NCBI GenBank assembly: GCA_012932865.1
Contig: SAXG01000052.1
Coordinates: forward strand, 186,001-250,000
Source of the DNA: Amylostereum areolatum
Lineage: Eukaryota > Basidiomycota > Agaricomycetes > Russulales > Stereaceae
Direction: 5' to 3'
DNA: 64,000 nt
The notes beneath the pieces were generated by a model that had not been told where the DNA came from, made no database searches, and worked only from the letters and a program-made list of their open reading frames with translations. The position numbers and the translations under genes are program-made. Positions 34,601-45,620 of this stretch are shown one piece after another. Numbering within the stretch: position 1 is the first letter of the stretch; each line of letters opens with the position of its first letter.

Positions 34601-35961
34601 CGCGTCGTCGCGAAGGGCTTTGCCCAGCGTCCTGGCTTCGACTACTTCGAGACCTTCGCTCCCACTGCCAAGTTCCAGGCCATCCGCACTGTCCTCGCCC
34701 TCGCCGCCGTCGAGGATCTCCACCTGCGCTCCATCGACATCTCCCATGCCTTCATCAATGGCGACCTCGATGCGGAGGTCTACATGAAGCAGCCTGAAGG
34801 CTTCGAGGAGGGTCCTCCTGGCGCGGTCTGCAAGCTGCAGAAGTCGATCTACGGCCTCAAGCAGGCCGCTCGCCTGTGGAAGATCAAGCTGATGGAGGTC
34901 CTGTGCGACAAGATGGGATTCCGCTGCATCTACAGCGACGCGTCAATCTACGTGCTCCAGCGCGACGCTGTGCGCGTTCTCCTCCCTGTCTTCGTCGACG
35001 ACGGCACCCTGGCGTCGAATTCGGAGCCTGTTCTCGACGAGATCATCGCCACTCTTCGCACGCACTTCAAGCTGCGAGACCTCGGCCCCACCTCCTTCCT
35101 CCTTGGCATCCACATCACTCGAGACCGCTCCCTTCGCACCCTCTTCCTCTCCCAGCGCCAGTACATCATCGACACGCTTGCGCGCTACAATCACGCCGAC
35201 TGCCACCCTGTCACCACGCCTATGCTTCCTGGCTCGCGTCTGACGAAGGCCATGTCGCCCCAGAACGCTTCTGAGCGCGAATTCATGCAAAAGGTGCCCT
35301 ATGGCAGCGCCGTCGGCTCCCTGCTCTACATCGCGACTGCGACCCGTCCAGACATCGCCTACACTGTCTCCAATTCTCTGCCGCTTCATTTCGGACCCAG
35401 GTCCTCAGCATTGGCGCGCCGTCCAGCATCTGTTCAAGTACCTCCAGGGCACGAAGGACTTGAAGCTCGTGTACAGGCCGACCGACGACTCCGAGCTGTT
35501 CACCACCTTCACAGACTCGGACCACGGCGGAAACGTCGACAATGGCCGCTCCACAGGCGGGTATCTCGTCCGCATTGGTTCTGGCGCTGTCAGCTGGAGC
35601 TCTCGCCTCCAATCGCTCGTCGCACAGTCGACGAACCGAGGCGGAGTACATTGCTGCCGTCGAGGCTGGCAAGGAGATCGTCTGGATGCGCAACCTGCTC
35701 TCTGAGTTTGGCTACACAGTCGAGGGCGCTTCGCTCCTGTACTCGGACAATCAGTCGTCTATCAACGTCTCAAAGAATCCCGAGCATCATGGACGCATGA
35801 AGCACCTCGACCTGCGCTTCTACTGGCTGCGAGACGAAGTGGAGGCTGGCCGGATTGTTCTCAAGTTTGTGGGGACAAACGAGATGCCGGCCGACATCCT
35901 GACGAAGGCGCTGCCTCGGGAGCGCGTTGTGCGCTGCAGGGAGATGATGGGACTCGAGTAG
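31649..35961 (+). pseudogene. Copia-2 Gag-Pol polyprotein, two single-base frameshifts
   Basis: Start ATG 31649 (MSDSIPKIDALTGQNYKDWS), chosen because the upstream frame is low-complexity and all copies share this ATG. Order by residue: Gag 1-300 with CCHC CAFCKKSGHEEKTC at about 231; protease DTGATSH at about 303; pre-integrase LWHRRLAHFNHAGL at about 442; integrase core with VHSDLHG, DDKGGEYMG and NRPQQNGVAERAN; acidic/Pro linker; RT from WVFKVKRKEDGS at about 970 with the catalytic FVDDGT; RNase H ending ADILTKALPRERVV. Relative to Copia-3, one extra T after YTVSN (about 35374) and one extra A in LVAQST (about 35635) shift the frame. Stop TAG 35959-35961. Gag and Pol are one frame with no separate gag stop. 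Confidence 0.93.
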
Positions 35962-35980
35962 GCGTCTCATCACGGGGGAG

Positions 35981-36431
35981 TGTTGAAGATATTCATTTAT
36001 GTCTGATTTCTACGCCTTTATTCTGTTCTATCTCCCTTCTATTCGCGTCTATTCCGCTCCATTCACCCTATTATCATCTAATTCCGCGTCTATACCCTCA
36101 CATGCCCTCTCCACTTCACCCACTGTTCGCTATTGTACTGTACTTACTGTAGTTCAGCCTGAGCTAGCTTCCCTAGCTTCAGTTTCGAGTTAGTTACCGC
36201 TTTAGGTCGATTCTCGGCTTATTCCGAGTTTCCTCCCACGCTCCATGGCCTCTACCTGCAGCCACACGCGTCTGCTCCTCCTCAGTCGCTCATTCTGTGC
36301 TGCAGGTATGCCCTTTGCTCGTTTCTGTCTTGTTTCTCAGTCGCTCATTCTGTGCTGCAGCAATCCACTGTTTGTGTCAGTTCTGAGCGTCCCTAGCTAG
36401 TTGGCTAGCCCCTTCAACTGCGACTTCAACA
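35981..36431 (+). repeat. Copia LTR 3 (3' LTR of Copia-2)
   Basis: The 451-bp LTR is identical to LTR 2 except one base near its start. It is followed directly by minus-strand Copia-4 sequence. Confidence 0.95.
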
Positions 36432-37675
36432 GTGTTCGCGTCGTTGATCGTTGCAGTGAACCACACTGCGCCGTCCTTAGCGAAGGAGACGCGGCTCCCC
36501 TTGATGGTGACGACGAACGCCTTATGCTTCGCAAGGTAGAGGACAGAGAGGAGATTATTGCGAAGATGGGGAACATGGAGGACTCTAGTAAACTCGACGG
36601 CGCCCTGCGCCTTTCCTGCTACAACCGGATTGAACACCACTGAACCGACTCCTGCACTGTACACCGTCTTTCCGTCTGCGAGGCGAATGGGCGTGCGAAG
36701 GGGACGGTAGGAGGTGAAGAAGTGGCGATGCGGGGTCATATGAGACGTGGCGCCGGTGTCTGCATTCCAATCGACGTCAGCATCGAGCTGCAGCGGCGAG
36801 AGGGGGTCGGAAGGAGCGACACTTGCAGATGCAGCGCTGCCAGCGTGTTCGCCAGCAGGATTGAAGCCGTCAGACGACGAGGACGCGGCGTTGGCCTTGT
36901 CCCCAAGGCGAGCGCACAGGTCCTTGATCTGCTTCTGGTAGCAGGTCTTCTCCTCGTGCCCGCTCTTCTTGCAGAACGCGCAAGTGAGACGTGGACGCGA
37001 GGACTGCCCCTTGGCCTTGCCAGATGCGCCAGATGACGACGCACTGAGCGCAGACGAAGCATCCGGCTTGAAGAACTCGGGGTTGCGCTCCCTGTTGGTC
37101 TCCTCGCGCACAAACGCGTCCTTGACGCTGTCCGGGTCGAGCTTCTCGAGCAGGAGGAGGGAGGAGACGAAGGAGGAGTACTCCGAGGGGAGAGCGCGAA
37201 TGTAGGCCATGCTGGTGAGCTCCTTGTCGAGCTCCTCGAGGGTGAGAGACGCAGGGCGAAGGGAGCGAATGCGACGCATAGCATCGTCCACTCGCGTCGC
37301 CATAGCGAGCAGGGATTCGTCCTCCTTCTTGCGGACATTGAAGAGGTCGTCATACGCGTTGAAACGCGCGCCAGGCGCCTTCTTGACGTGCAACGCCTCG
37401 AGCTTCGTCCACATCGCAGGGGCGTCGCGCCTAAGGTCGTCCACAGGACCTCGCTGGTCCTTGGAGATGAGGAGGTAGATGGCACCCCCAGCCTTGGAGC
37501 AGATCGAGGTGTACTCCTTGAGGGCGGCAGCAGCAGTATCCGCCGGCTTGGACGTCTCCCCCAGCACTACAGCGTCCCAGCCCTTGGTCTGGAGCCAGGC
37601 TAGTAGTACCTCGTTCGACCAGTCCTTATAGTTTTGGCCGGTAAGAGCATCGATTTTGGGGATAGAGTCGGACAT
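36432..37675 (-). pseudogene. Copia-4 Gag and protease part, truncated
   Basis: ATG 37675 (MSDSIPKIDALTGQNYKDWS). The open frame covers Gag with CCHC CAFCKKSGHEEKTC and the protease motif DTGATSH and ends at TINDANT, at the junction with the Copia-2 LTR. It has a 3-bp insertion giving EVLLAW where the other copies have EVLAW. No frameshift or stop is seen in the retained part, so a fusion reading a short way into the LTR (stop near 36377) would be made if expressed. Confidence 0.9.
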
Positions 37676-38382
37676 AGTGAGGAATTGGAGAGGATATGCG
37701 CAAAAAGCGACGATTTGGACGAGCAGAGGTTCGAGGGGGCGCCGAGGGCGAAGGGATACGGCGATGGGGGCGGTTACGACGGCGACGGGGAGGGTGGATG
37801 GTCTAGATGGAGGCCTGAAGAGCGCGTACCGATAGCACAACGCGATGGGGAGCTACACTCGTCCGATCCCAAGGTGAAAATTTCTCGAAACAGCCTCCTG
37901 CAAACAACGAGCTCCTGAGGGCGAACGGCTTGAGCGACGGCTACCGCGTTTGGCGAGGGGGTAGGTAGGGTGGTAGGGAGGGCTGACGCGAAGCGAGGGA
38001 GCAAACGGTCGAAGGGGCGCTGAGGACGCCTTTGATGTTGGTGGGAGGAGGAGGAGGAAGCGTCGCAGGCTGTGGAGGCACAACAACGAAAGCGACGGAC
38101 TTGGGGCTTGGCACGAAGGTGGATAGGGTGTAGTATGTGCGGAATATGCAAGGGCGAGGCGAACGGATGAAGGGGCGTTGCGTGCGCGCTTGATGTTGCA
38201 AAATGCGCGCCCTGGAGGATGGGGGTGGTGTTGGGAGGCAACGGATGGGTCGTTCGACTCGAAACTCGAGGGCTGGGGCCTCTAGGGATGGTAGGAGAGG
38301 TGTGTAGAAGAACGAGGCGAGGGGGGTGCTGTGAGGCGAGATAAAAGCGATGGGTGTTGGCTAGAGCGCAGGGCCCATAACC

Positions 38383-38775
38383 TGTTGAAGTCGCAGTTGA
38401 AGGGGCTAGCCAACTAGCTAGGGACGCTCAGAACTGACACAAACAGTGGATTGCTGCAGCACAGAATGAGCGACTGAGGAGGAGCAGACGCGTGTGGCTG
38501 CAGGTAGAGGCCATGGAGCGTGGGAGGAAACTCGGAATAAGCCGAGAATCGACCTAAAGCGGTAACTAACTCGAAACTGAACCTAGGGAAGGCTCGGGCT
38601 GAACTACAGTAAGTACAGTACAATAGCGAACAGTGGGTGAAGTGGAGAGGGCATGTGAGGGTATAGATGCGGAATGAGGCGATAATAGGGTGAATGGAGC
38701 GGAATAGAAGCGAATAGAACGGAGATAGAACGGAATAAAGGCGTAGAAATCAGACATAAAGGAATATCTTCAACA
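38383..38775 (-). repeat. Copia LTR 4, internal-deletion form
   Basis: This LTR is 393 bp instead of 451. It has one copy of GCAGCACAGAATGAGCGACTG where the others have two; the missing 58 bp are exactly one repeat plus the spacer, as expected from slippage or recombination between the direct repeats. Confidence 0.92.
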
Positions 38776-39142
38776 AAGGACTGGTCCAACGAGGTGCTGG
38801 CCTGGCTCCAGACCAAGGGCTGGGACGCTGTAGTGCTGGGTGAGACGTCCAAGCCGGCGGATACTGCTGCTGCCGCCCTCAAGGAGTACACCTCGATCTC
38901 CTCCAAGGCTGGGGGTGCCATCTACCTCCTCATCTCCAAGGACCAGCCAGGTCCTGTGGACGACCTTAGGCGCGACGCCCCTGCGATGTGGACGAAGCTC
39001 GAGGCGCTGCACGTCAAGAAGGCGCCTGGCGCACGTTTCAACGCGTATGACGACCTCTTCAATGTCCGCAAGAAGGAGGACAAGTCCCTGCTCGCTATGG
39101 CGACGCGAGTGGACGATGCTATGCGTCGCATTTGCTCCCTTC
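38776..39142 (+). mobile_element. Copia gag fragment A
   Basis: The plus-strand stretch reads KDWSNEVLAWLQTKGWDAVV to AMRRICSL, equal to Gag residues 16 to about 138. It begins at AAGGA beside LTR 4 and ends CCTTC beside LTR 5. Gag continues, in opposite orientation, in fragment B at 45045-45169. Confidence 0.92.
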
Positions 39143-39592
39143 TGTTGAAGATATTCCTTTATGTCTGATTTCTACGCCTTTATTCCGTTCTATCTCCGTT
39201 CTATTCGCTTCTATTCCGCTCCATTCACCCTCTTATCGTCTCATTCCGCATCTATACCCTCACATGCCCTCTCCACTTCACCCACTGTTCGCTATTGTAC
39301 TGTACTTACTGTAGTTCAGCCTGAGCTAGCTTCCCTAGGTTCAGTTTCGAGTTAGTTACCGCTTTAGGTCGATTCTCGGCTTATTCCGAGTTTCCTCCCA
39401 CGCTCCATGGCCTCTACCTGCAGCCACACGCGTCTGCTCCTCCTCAGTCGCTCATTCTGTGCTGCAGGTATGCCCTTTTCTCGTTTCTGTATTGTTTCTC
39501 AGTCGCTCATTCTGTGCTGCAGCAATCCACTGTTTGTGTCAGTTCTGAGCGTCCCTAGCTAGTTGGCTAGCCCCTTCAACTGCGACTTCAAC
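39143..39592 (+). repeat. Copia LTR 5 (5' LTR of Copia-3), end clipped
   Basis: This 450-bp LTR lacks the final A. It shares CTCCGTTCTATTCGCTTC with LTRs 4 and 7 and differs there from LTRs 2, 3 and 6. It is flanked on the left by CCTTC, also found, inverted, beside LTR 7. Confidence 0.9.
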
Positions 39593-40256
39593 TCGCCTCA
39601 CAGCACCCCCCTCGCCTCGTCCTTCTACACACCTCTCCTACCATCCCTAGAGGCCCCAGCCCTCGAGTTTCAAGTCGAACGACCCATCCGTCGCCTCCCA
39701 ACGCCATCCCCATCCTCCAGGGAGCGCATTTCGCAACATCAAGCGCGCACGCAACGCCCCTTCATCCGTTTGCCTCGCCCTTGCATATTCCGCACCTACT
39801 ACTCCCTATCCAACTTCTTGCCAAGCCCCAAGGCCGTCGCTTTTGTCGTTGCGCCTCTACAGCCTGCGACGCTTCCTCCTCCTCCTCCCACCAACATCAA
39901 AGGCGTCCTCAGCGCCCCTTCGACCGTTTGCTACCTCGCTTCGCGTCAGCCCTCCCTACCACTCTACCTATCCCCTCGCCAAACGCGGTAGCCGTCGCTC
40001 AAGCCGTTCGCCCTCAGGAGCTCGTTGTTTGCAGGAGGCTGTTTGGAGAAATTTTCACCTTGGGATCGGACGAGTGTAGCTCCCCATCGCGTTGTGCTAT
40101 CGGTACGCGCTCTTCAGGCCTCCATCTAGACCATCCACCCTCCCCATCGCCGTCGTAACCGTCCCCATCGCCCTATCCCTTCGCCCTCGGCGCCCCCTCG
40201 AACCTCTGCTCGTCCAAATCCTCGCTTTTGGCGCATATCCTCTCCAATTCCCCATT

Positions 40257-43200
40257 ATGTCCGACTCTATCCCCAAAATCGACGCTCTTACCGGTCAAAA
40301 CTACAAGGACTGGTCGAACGAGGTCCTGGCCTGGCTCCAGACCAAGGGCTGGGACGCTGTAGTGCTGGGGGAGACATCCAAGCCGGCGGATACTGCTGCT
40401 GCCGCCCTCAAGGAGTACACCTCGATCTGCTCCAAGGCTGGGGGTGTCATCTACCTCCTCATCTCCAAGGACCAGCGAGGCCCTGTGGACGACCTTAGGC
40501 GCGACGCCCCTGCTATGTGGACGAAGCTCGAGGCACTGCACGTCAAGAAGGCGCCTGGCGCACGTTTCAACGCGTATGACGACCTCTTCAATGTCCGCAA
40601 GAAGGAGGACGAATCCCTGCTCGCTATGGCGACGCGAGTGGACGATGCTATGCGTCGCATTCGCTCCCTTCGCCCTGCGTCTCTCACCCTCGAGGAGCTC
40701 GACAAGGAGCTCACCAGCATGGCCTACATTCGCGCTCTCCCCTCGGAGTACTCCTCCTTCGTCTCCTCCCTCCTCCTGCTCGAGAAGCTCGACCCGGACA
40801 GCGTCAAGGACGCGTTTGTGCGCGAGGAGACCAACAGAGAGCGCAATCCCGAGTTCTTCAAGCCGGACGCTTCGTCTGCGCTCAGTGCGTCGTCGTCTGG
40901 CGCGCCTGGCAAGGCCAAGGGGCAGTCCTCGCGTCCACGTCTCACTTGCACGTTCTGCAAGAAGAGCGGGCACGAGGAGAAGACCTGCTACCAGAAGCAG
41001 ATCAAGGACCTGCGCGCTCGCCTTGGGGACAAGGCCAACGCCGCGTCGTCGTCGTCTGACGGCTTCAACCCTGCTGGCGAACACGCTGGCAGCGCTGCAT
41101 CTGCAAGTGTCGCTCCTTCCGACCCCCTCTCGCTGCTGCAGCTCGATGCTGACGTCGATTGGAATGCAGACACCGGCGCCACGTCTCATATGACCCCGCA
41201 TCGCCACTTCTTCACCTCCTACCGTCCCCTTCGCACGCCCATTCGCCTCGCAGACGGAAAGACGGTGTACAGTGCAGGAGTCGGTTCAGTGGTGTTCAAT
41301 CCGGTTGTAGCAGGAAAGGCGCAGGGCGCCGTCGAGTTTACTAGAGTCCTCCATGTTCCCCATCTTCGCAATAATCTCCTCTCTGTCCTCTACCTTGCGA
41401 AGCATAAGGCGTTCGTCGTCACCATCAAGGGGAGCCGCGTCTCCTTCGCTAAGGACGGCGCAGTGTGGTTCACTGCAACGATCAACGACGCGAACACCGC
41501 CTATCTCGACGGTTCCACCTCTACAGCGTCGCACTACGCCCTTTCCGCCGCGCTTGCCGCCTCTACGCCTCTCGACGCGTCCCTATGGCACCGCCGCCTT
41601 GCGCACTTCAACCACGCCGGTCTCCAGCGCATAGTGCGCGAGAACCTCGTCACCGGTCTCGTCTTCAACTCGTTAGAGAAGCCCGACCCTATCTGCGAGC
41701 CCTGCCTCGCTGGCAAGATGCATGCCGACCCGTTCCCCTCCTCTGCCACCGTCTACACAAAGCGCCTCGCCCTCGTCCACTCCGACCTGCACGGTCCGCT
41801 CCCAGTCCGCACCGCCTCTGGCTATCGCTACTGGGTCCTCTACATCGACGCCGCCTCGCGTTTCTACGCCGTCTACCTGCTTCGCAAGAAGTCGGACCAG
41901 TACGAGGCGTTCAAGGACTTCAAAGCGTGGGCCGAGAAGCAGACAGGCGAGAAGCTGCTCGCGCTGCAGGACGACAAGGGGGGCGAGTACATGGGGCGCA
42001 ACATGGACGAGTTCTGTTCGCTGCACGGGATCGAGCACCGTCATACGACGCGTAATCGCCCTCAGCAGAACGGCGTAGCGGAGCGTGCTAATCGCACCAT
42101 TGAGGAGGGTGTCACTGCGATGCTTGCGGAGTCCGGCCTGCCTGCGTCTTTCTGGGGAGAAGCGCTCAGTGCCTACATCCACGTCCGCAATCGCCTTCCC
42201 ACCGCCGCTATCAAGGCGCACACCACGCCCTTCGAGCTCTGGCACGGGTCCAAGCCGGATGTGAGTCGTCTGCGCGTGTGGGGATGCACCGCATACGTCC
42301 ACATCCAGTGCGACAAGCGCAAGGGCCTGCAGCCGCACATGGTGAAGGCCGCCTTCATCGGGTATCCGGAGGGGTACAAAGGCTGGAAGTTCTGGGACCC
42401 CATAGCGAAGAAGGTCATCATTTGCGAGCGCGCCGACTTTGACGAGCACGATTTCCCTCGCTCCAGGCTCAACAAACCACTCCTGCCCTCGCCTTCCGCT
42501 CCCCTCTTCCCTCCTTTGCCTCCATCGGAGCCTGCTCCCTCTCAGCCGGTGCTGGATGCCGGGGGAGACGACGACTCGTCCTCTGCTGAGCAAGACGAGC
42601 CTGTTCAGCCTCCAGCTCCGCCTGCTGATGAGCACGAGCATGATGTCGATCAGGATGCGGCCGATCCCGCTCCTGCGCCGCCTGCAGCCGATCCTGCACC
42701 TCCCTCTCCACATGCGGGTCCTTCGCGGCCTGCTCCTCGAGGGAGGAAGCGCGCCGCTTCGCCCACCGGTCCTCTGCGCCGTAGCACGCGCGACGCCGTG
42801 GTCAAGGCGCGATCGAATAGCTGGCAGCCTCAGCCAGTGCCCTCCAAGGCAAAAGTGCGCGAGCCGCTTCCTGCAGTCGAATCCGACGAGGAGGACGATG
42901 TTCACAGCGACTCTCCTGAGCCATGGGCAAATGACGACGTCTACTTCGCGCGGGAGACGCCTGAGGCCGCCTTTGCCATCCATACCGCCCTCGAGACCGC
43001 CCTGCTATCCGCAGACGGCGAGCCGCTCTCCTACAGGCAGGCTATGCAGCGTCCGGACGCGGAGATGTGGCTTGCAGCGTGCAGAGAGGAGCTCGACGCG
43101 CATGCAGCCAACGGCACCTGGTCTATCGCCTCTCTCCCTCCTGGCTCGCACGCCGTCGCATCGCGCTGGGTCTTCAAGGTCAAGCGCAAGGAGGACAGCT

Positions 43201-44574
43201 CCATCGAGCGCTACAAGGCGCGCGTCGTCGCCAAGGGCTTTGCCCAGCGTCCTGGCTTCGACTACTTCGAGACCTTCGCTCCCACTGCCAAGTTCCAGGC
43301 CATTCGCACTGTCCTCGCCCTCGCCGCCGTCGAGGATCTCCACCTGCGCTCCATCGACATCTCCCATGCCTTCATCAATGGCGACCTCGATGCGGAGGTC
43401 TACATGAAGCAGCCTGAAGGCTTTGAGGAGGGTCCTCCTGGCGCGGTCTGCAAGCTGCAGAAGTCGATCTACGGCCTCAAGCAGGCCGCTCGCCTGTGGA
43501 AGATCAAGCTGATGGAGGTCCTGTGCGACAAGATGGGATTCCGCTGCATCTACAGCGACGTGTCGATCTACGTGCTCCAGCGCGACGCTGTGCGTGTTCT
43601 CCTACTTCGTCGACGACGGCACCCTGGCGTCGAATTCGGAGCCTGTTCTCGACGAGATCATCACCACTCTTCGCATGCACTTCAAGCTGCGAGATCTCGG
43701 CCCTACCTCCTTCCTCCTCGGCATCCACATCACTCGGGACCGTTCCCTTCGCACCCTCTTCCTCTCCCAGCGCCAGTACATCGTCGACACGCTTGCGCGC
43801 TACAACCACGCCGACTGCCACCCTGTCACCACGCCCATGCTTCCTGGCTCGCGCCTGACGAAGGCCATGTCGCCCCAGAACGCGTCCGAGCGCGAATTCA
43901 TGCAGAAGGTGCCCTATGGCAGCGCCGTCGGTTCCCTGCTCTACATCGCGACTGCTACCCGTCCAGACATCGCCTACACCGTCTCCAATCTCTGCCGCTT
44001 CATTTCGGACCCAGGTCCTCAGCATTGGCGCGCCGTCCAGCACCTGTTCAAGTACCTCCAGGGTACGAAGGACTTGAAGCTCGTGTACAGGCCGACCGAC
44101 GACTCCGAGCTGTTCACCACCTTCACAGACTCGGACCACGGCGGAAACGTCGACAATGGCCGCTCCACAGGCGGGTATCTCGTCCGCATTGGTTCTGGCG
44201 CCGTCAGCTGGAGCTCTCGCCTCCAATCGCTCGTCGCACAGTCGACGACCGAGGCGGAGTACATTGCTGCCATCGAGGCTGGCAAGGAGATCGTCTGGAT
44301 GCGCAACCTGCTCTCTGAGTTTGGCTACACAGTCGAGGGCGCTTCGCTCCTGTACTCGGACAACCAGTCGTCCATCAACGTCTCGAAGAACCCCGAGCAT
44401 CATGGGCGCATGAAGCACCTCGACCTGCGCTTCTACTGGCTGCGAGACGAAGTGGAGGCCGGCCGGATTGTTCTCAAGTTTGTGGGGATAAACGAGATGC
44501 CGGCCGACATCCTGACGAAGGCGCTGCCTCGGGAGCGCGTTGTGCGCTGCAGGGAGATGATGGGACTCGAGTAG
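40257..44574 (+). pseudogene. Copia-3 Gag-Pol polyprotein, one 5-bp deletion at the RT active site
   Basis: Start ATG 40257, same as Copia-2. Domains are in the same order: CCHC CTFCKKSGHEEKTC at about residue 231 (nt 40947), protease DTGATSH (about 41166), integrase (41770-42110), RT (from about 43168), RNase H, stop TAG 44572-44574. Compared with Copia-2, 5 bp are lost just before the catalytic FVDDGT (near 43602), so the first frame leaves the protein there and the C-terminal 320 residues lie in another frame. No nonsense codon and no other frameshift are seen. As it stands, RT cannot be made. Confidence 0.93.
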
Positions 44575-44593
44575 GCGTCTCATCACGGGGGAG

Positions 44594-45044
44594 TGTTGAA
44601 TATATTCCTTTATGTCTGATTTCTACGCCTTTATTCCGTTCTATCTCCCTTCTATTCGCGTCTATTCTGCTCCATTCACCCTATTATCATCTCATTCCGC
44701 GTCTATACCCTCACATGCCCTCTCCACTTCACCCAGTGTTCGCTATTGTACTGTACTTACTGTAGTTCAGCCTGAGCTAGCTTCCCTAGCTTCAGTTTCG
44801 AGTTAGTTACCACTTTAGGTCGATTCTCGGCTTATTCCGAGTTTCCTCCCACGCTCCATGGCCTCTACCTGCAGCCACACGCGTCTGCTCCTCCTCAGTC
44901 GCTCATTCTGTGCTGCAGGTATGCCCTTTGCTCGTTTCTGTCTTGTTTCTCAGTCGCTCATTCTGTGCTGCAGCAATCCACTGTTTGTGTCAGTTCTGAG
45001 CGTCCCTAGCTAGTTGGCTAGCCCCTTCAACTGCGACTTCAACA
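44594..45044 (+). repeat. Copia LTR 6 (3' LTR of Copia-3)
   Basis: The 451-bp LTR is closer to LTRs 2 and 3 (CTCCCTTCTATTCGCGTC) than to its own 5' partner. It begins TGTTGAATATATTCC, a private change, and is preceded by the purine tract CACGGGGGAG. Confidence 0.92.
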
Positions 45045-45169
45045 CGAGCTTCTCGAGCAGGAGGAGGGAGGAGACGAAGGAGGAGTACTCCGAGGGGAGA
45101 GCGCGGATGTACGCCATGGTGGTGAGCTCCTTGTCGAGCTCCTCGAGGGTGAGAGACGCAGGGCGAAGG
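45045..45169 (-). mobile_element. Copia gag fragment B
   Basis: The 125-bp minus-strand Gag piece covers residues about 137-180 (LRPASLTLEELDKELTTMAY…). On the minus strand it begins CCTTC, the same five bases that end fragment A, and continues the gag sequence where A stops. It is squeezed between LTR 6 (plus) and LTR 7 (minus). Confidence 0.92.
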
Positions 45170-45620
45170 TGTTGAAGTCGCAGTTGAAGGGGCTAGCCAA
45201 CTAGCTAGGGACGCTCAGAACTGACACAAACAGTGGATTGCTGCAGCACAGAATGAGCGACTAAGAAACAAGACAGAAACGAGCAAAGGGCATACCTGCA
45301 GCACAGAATGAGCGACTGAGGAGGAGCAGACGCGTGTGGCTGCAGGTAGAGGCCATGGAGCGTGGGAGGAAACTCGGAATAAGCCGAGAATCGACCTAAA
45401 GCGGTAACTAACTCGAAACTGAAGCTAGGGAAGCTAGCTCAGGCTGAACTACAGTAAGTACAGTACAATAGCGAACACTGGGTGAAGTGGAGAGGGCATG
45501 TGAGGGTATAGACGCGGAATGAGACGATAATAGGGTGAATGGAGCGGAATAGAAGCGAATAGAACGGAGATAGAACGGAATAAAGGTGTAGAAATCAGAC
45601 ATAAAGGAATATCTTCAACA
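45170..45620 (-). repeat. Copia LTR 7, solo, minus orientation
   Basis: The 451-bp LTR faces LTR 6 across fragment B. It shares sequence variants with LTR 5 and has GAAGG (reverse complement CCTTC) on its left flank. On its right it cuts into a Gypsy-B integrase at CACAG. Confidence 0.92.

Larger units (their letters stand above)
30491..36431 (+). mobile_element. Copia-2: near-intact Ty1/Copia element
   Basis: The 5.94-kb plus-strand element has 451-bp LTRs at 30491-30941 and 35981-36431 that differ at one visible base (30505 G versus 35995 A). The primer site GGTTATGGGCCC follows the 5' LTR directly; the purine tract CACGGGGGAG precedes the 3' LTR. The polyprotein is complete except for two single-base insertions. 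Flanks GTGGC (left) and GTGTT (right) do not match, and both sides are pieces of minus-strand Copia sequence. The LTR identity means a very recent insertion or conversion. Confidence 0.95.
36432..38775 (-). mobile_element. Copia-4: 5' half of a Copia element
   Basis: The minus-strand copy has a 5' LTR (38383-38775), primer site (38371-38382), leader and Gag up to the pre-integrase region, where it is cut by the Copia-2 3' LTR at 36432. Its flank on the right (AAGGA) is plus-strand Copia gag. If the segment between LTR 3 and LTR 4 were flipped, LTR 3 would be followed by a primer site and gag in the same direction, so an inversion between these opposed LTRs is possible. Confidence 0.9.
39143..45044 (+). 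mobile_element. Copia-3: full-length Copia element lacking the primer site
   Basis: The 5.9-kb plus-strand element lies between LTR 5 (39143-39592) and LTR 6 (44594-45044). The last base of LTR 5 plus about 43 bp holding the primer site are missing: TTCAAC joins directly to TCGCCTCACAGC, which in Copia-2 lies 43 bp after the LTR. The two LTRs belong to different sequence classes and flanks CCTTC and CGAGC do not match, so Copia-3 is probably a recombinant of two insertions. Confidence 0.93.

Noticed and set aside
25143..45620. Array of near-identical ~450-bp repeats suggesting a CRISPR-like or satellite array
   Set aside because: Each unit has TG…CA ends, a defined place relative to Copia internal sequence, and primer or purine tracts beside it; they are LTRs.
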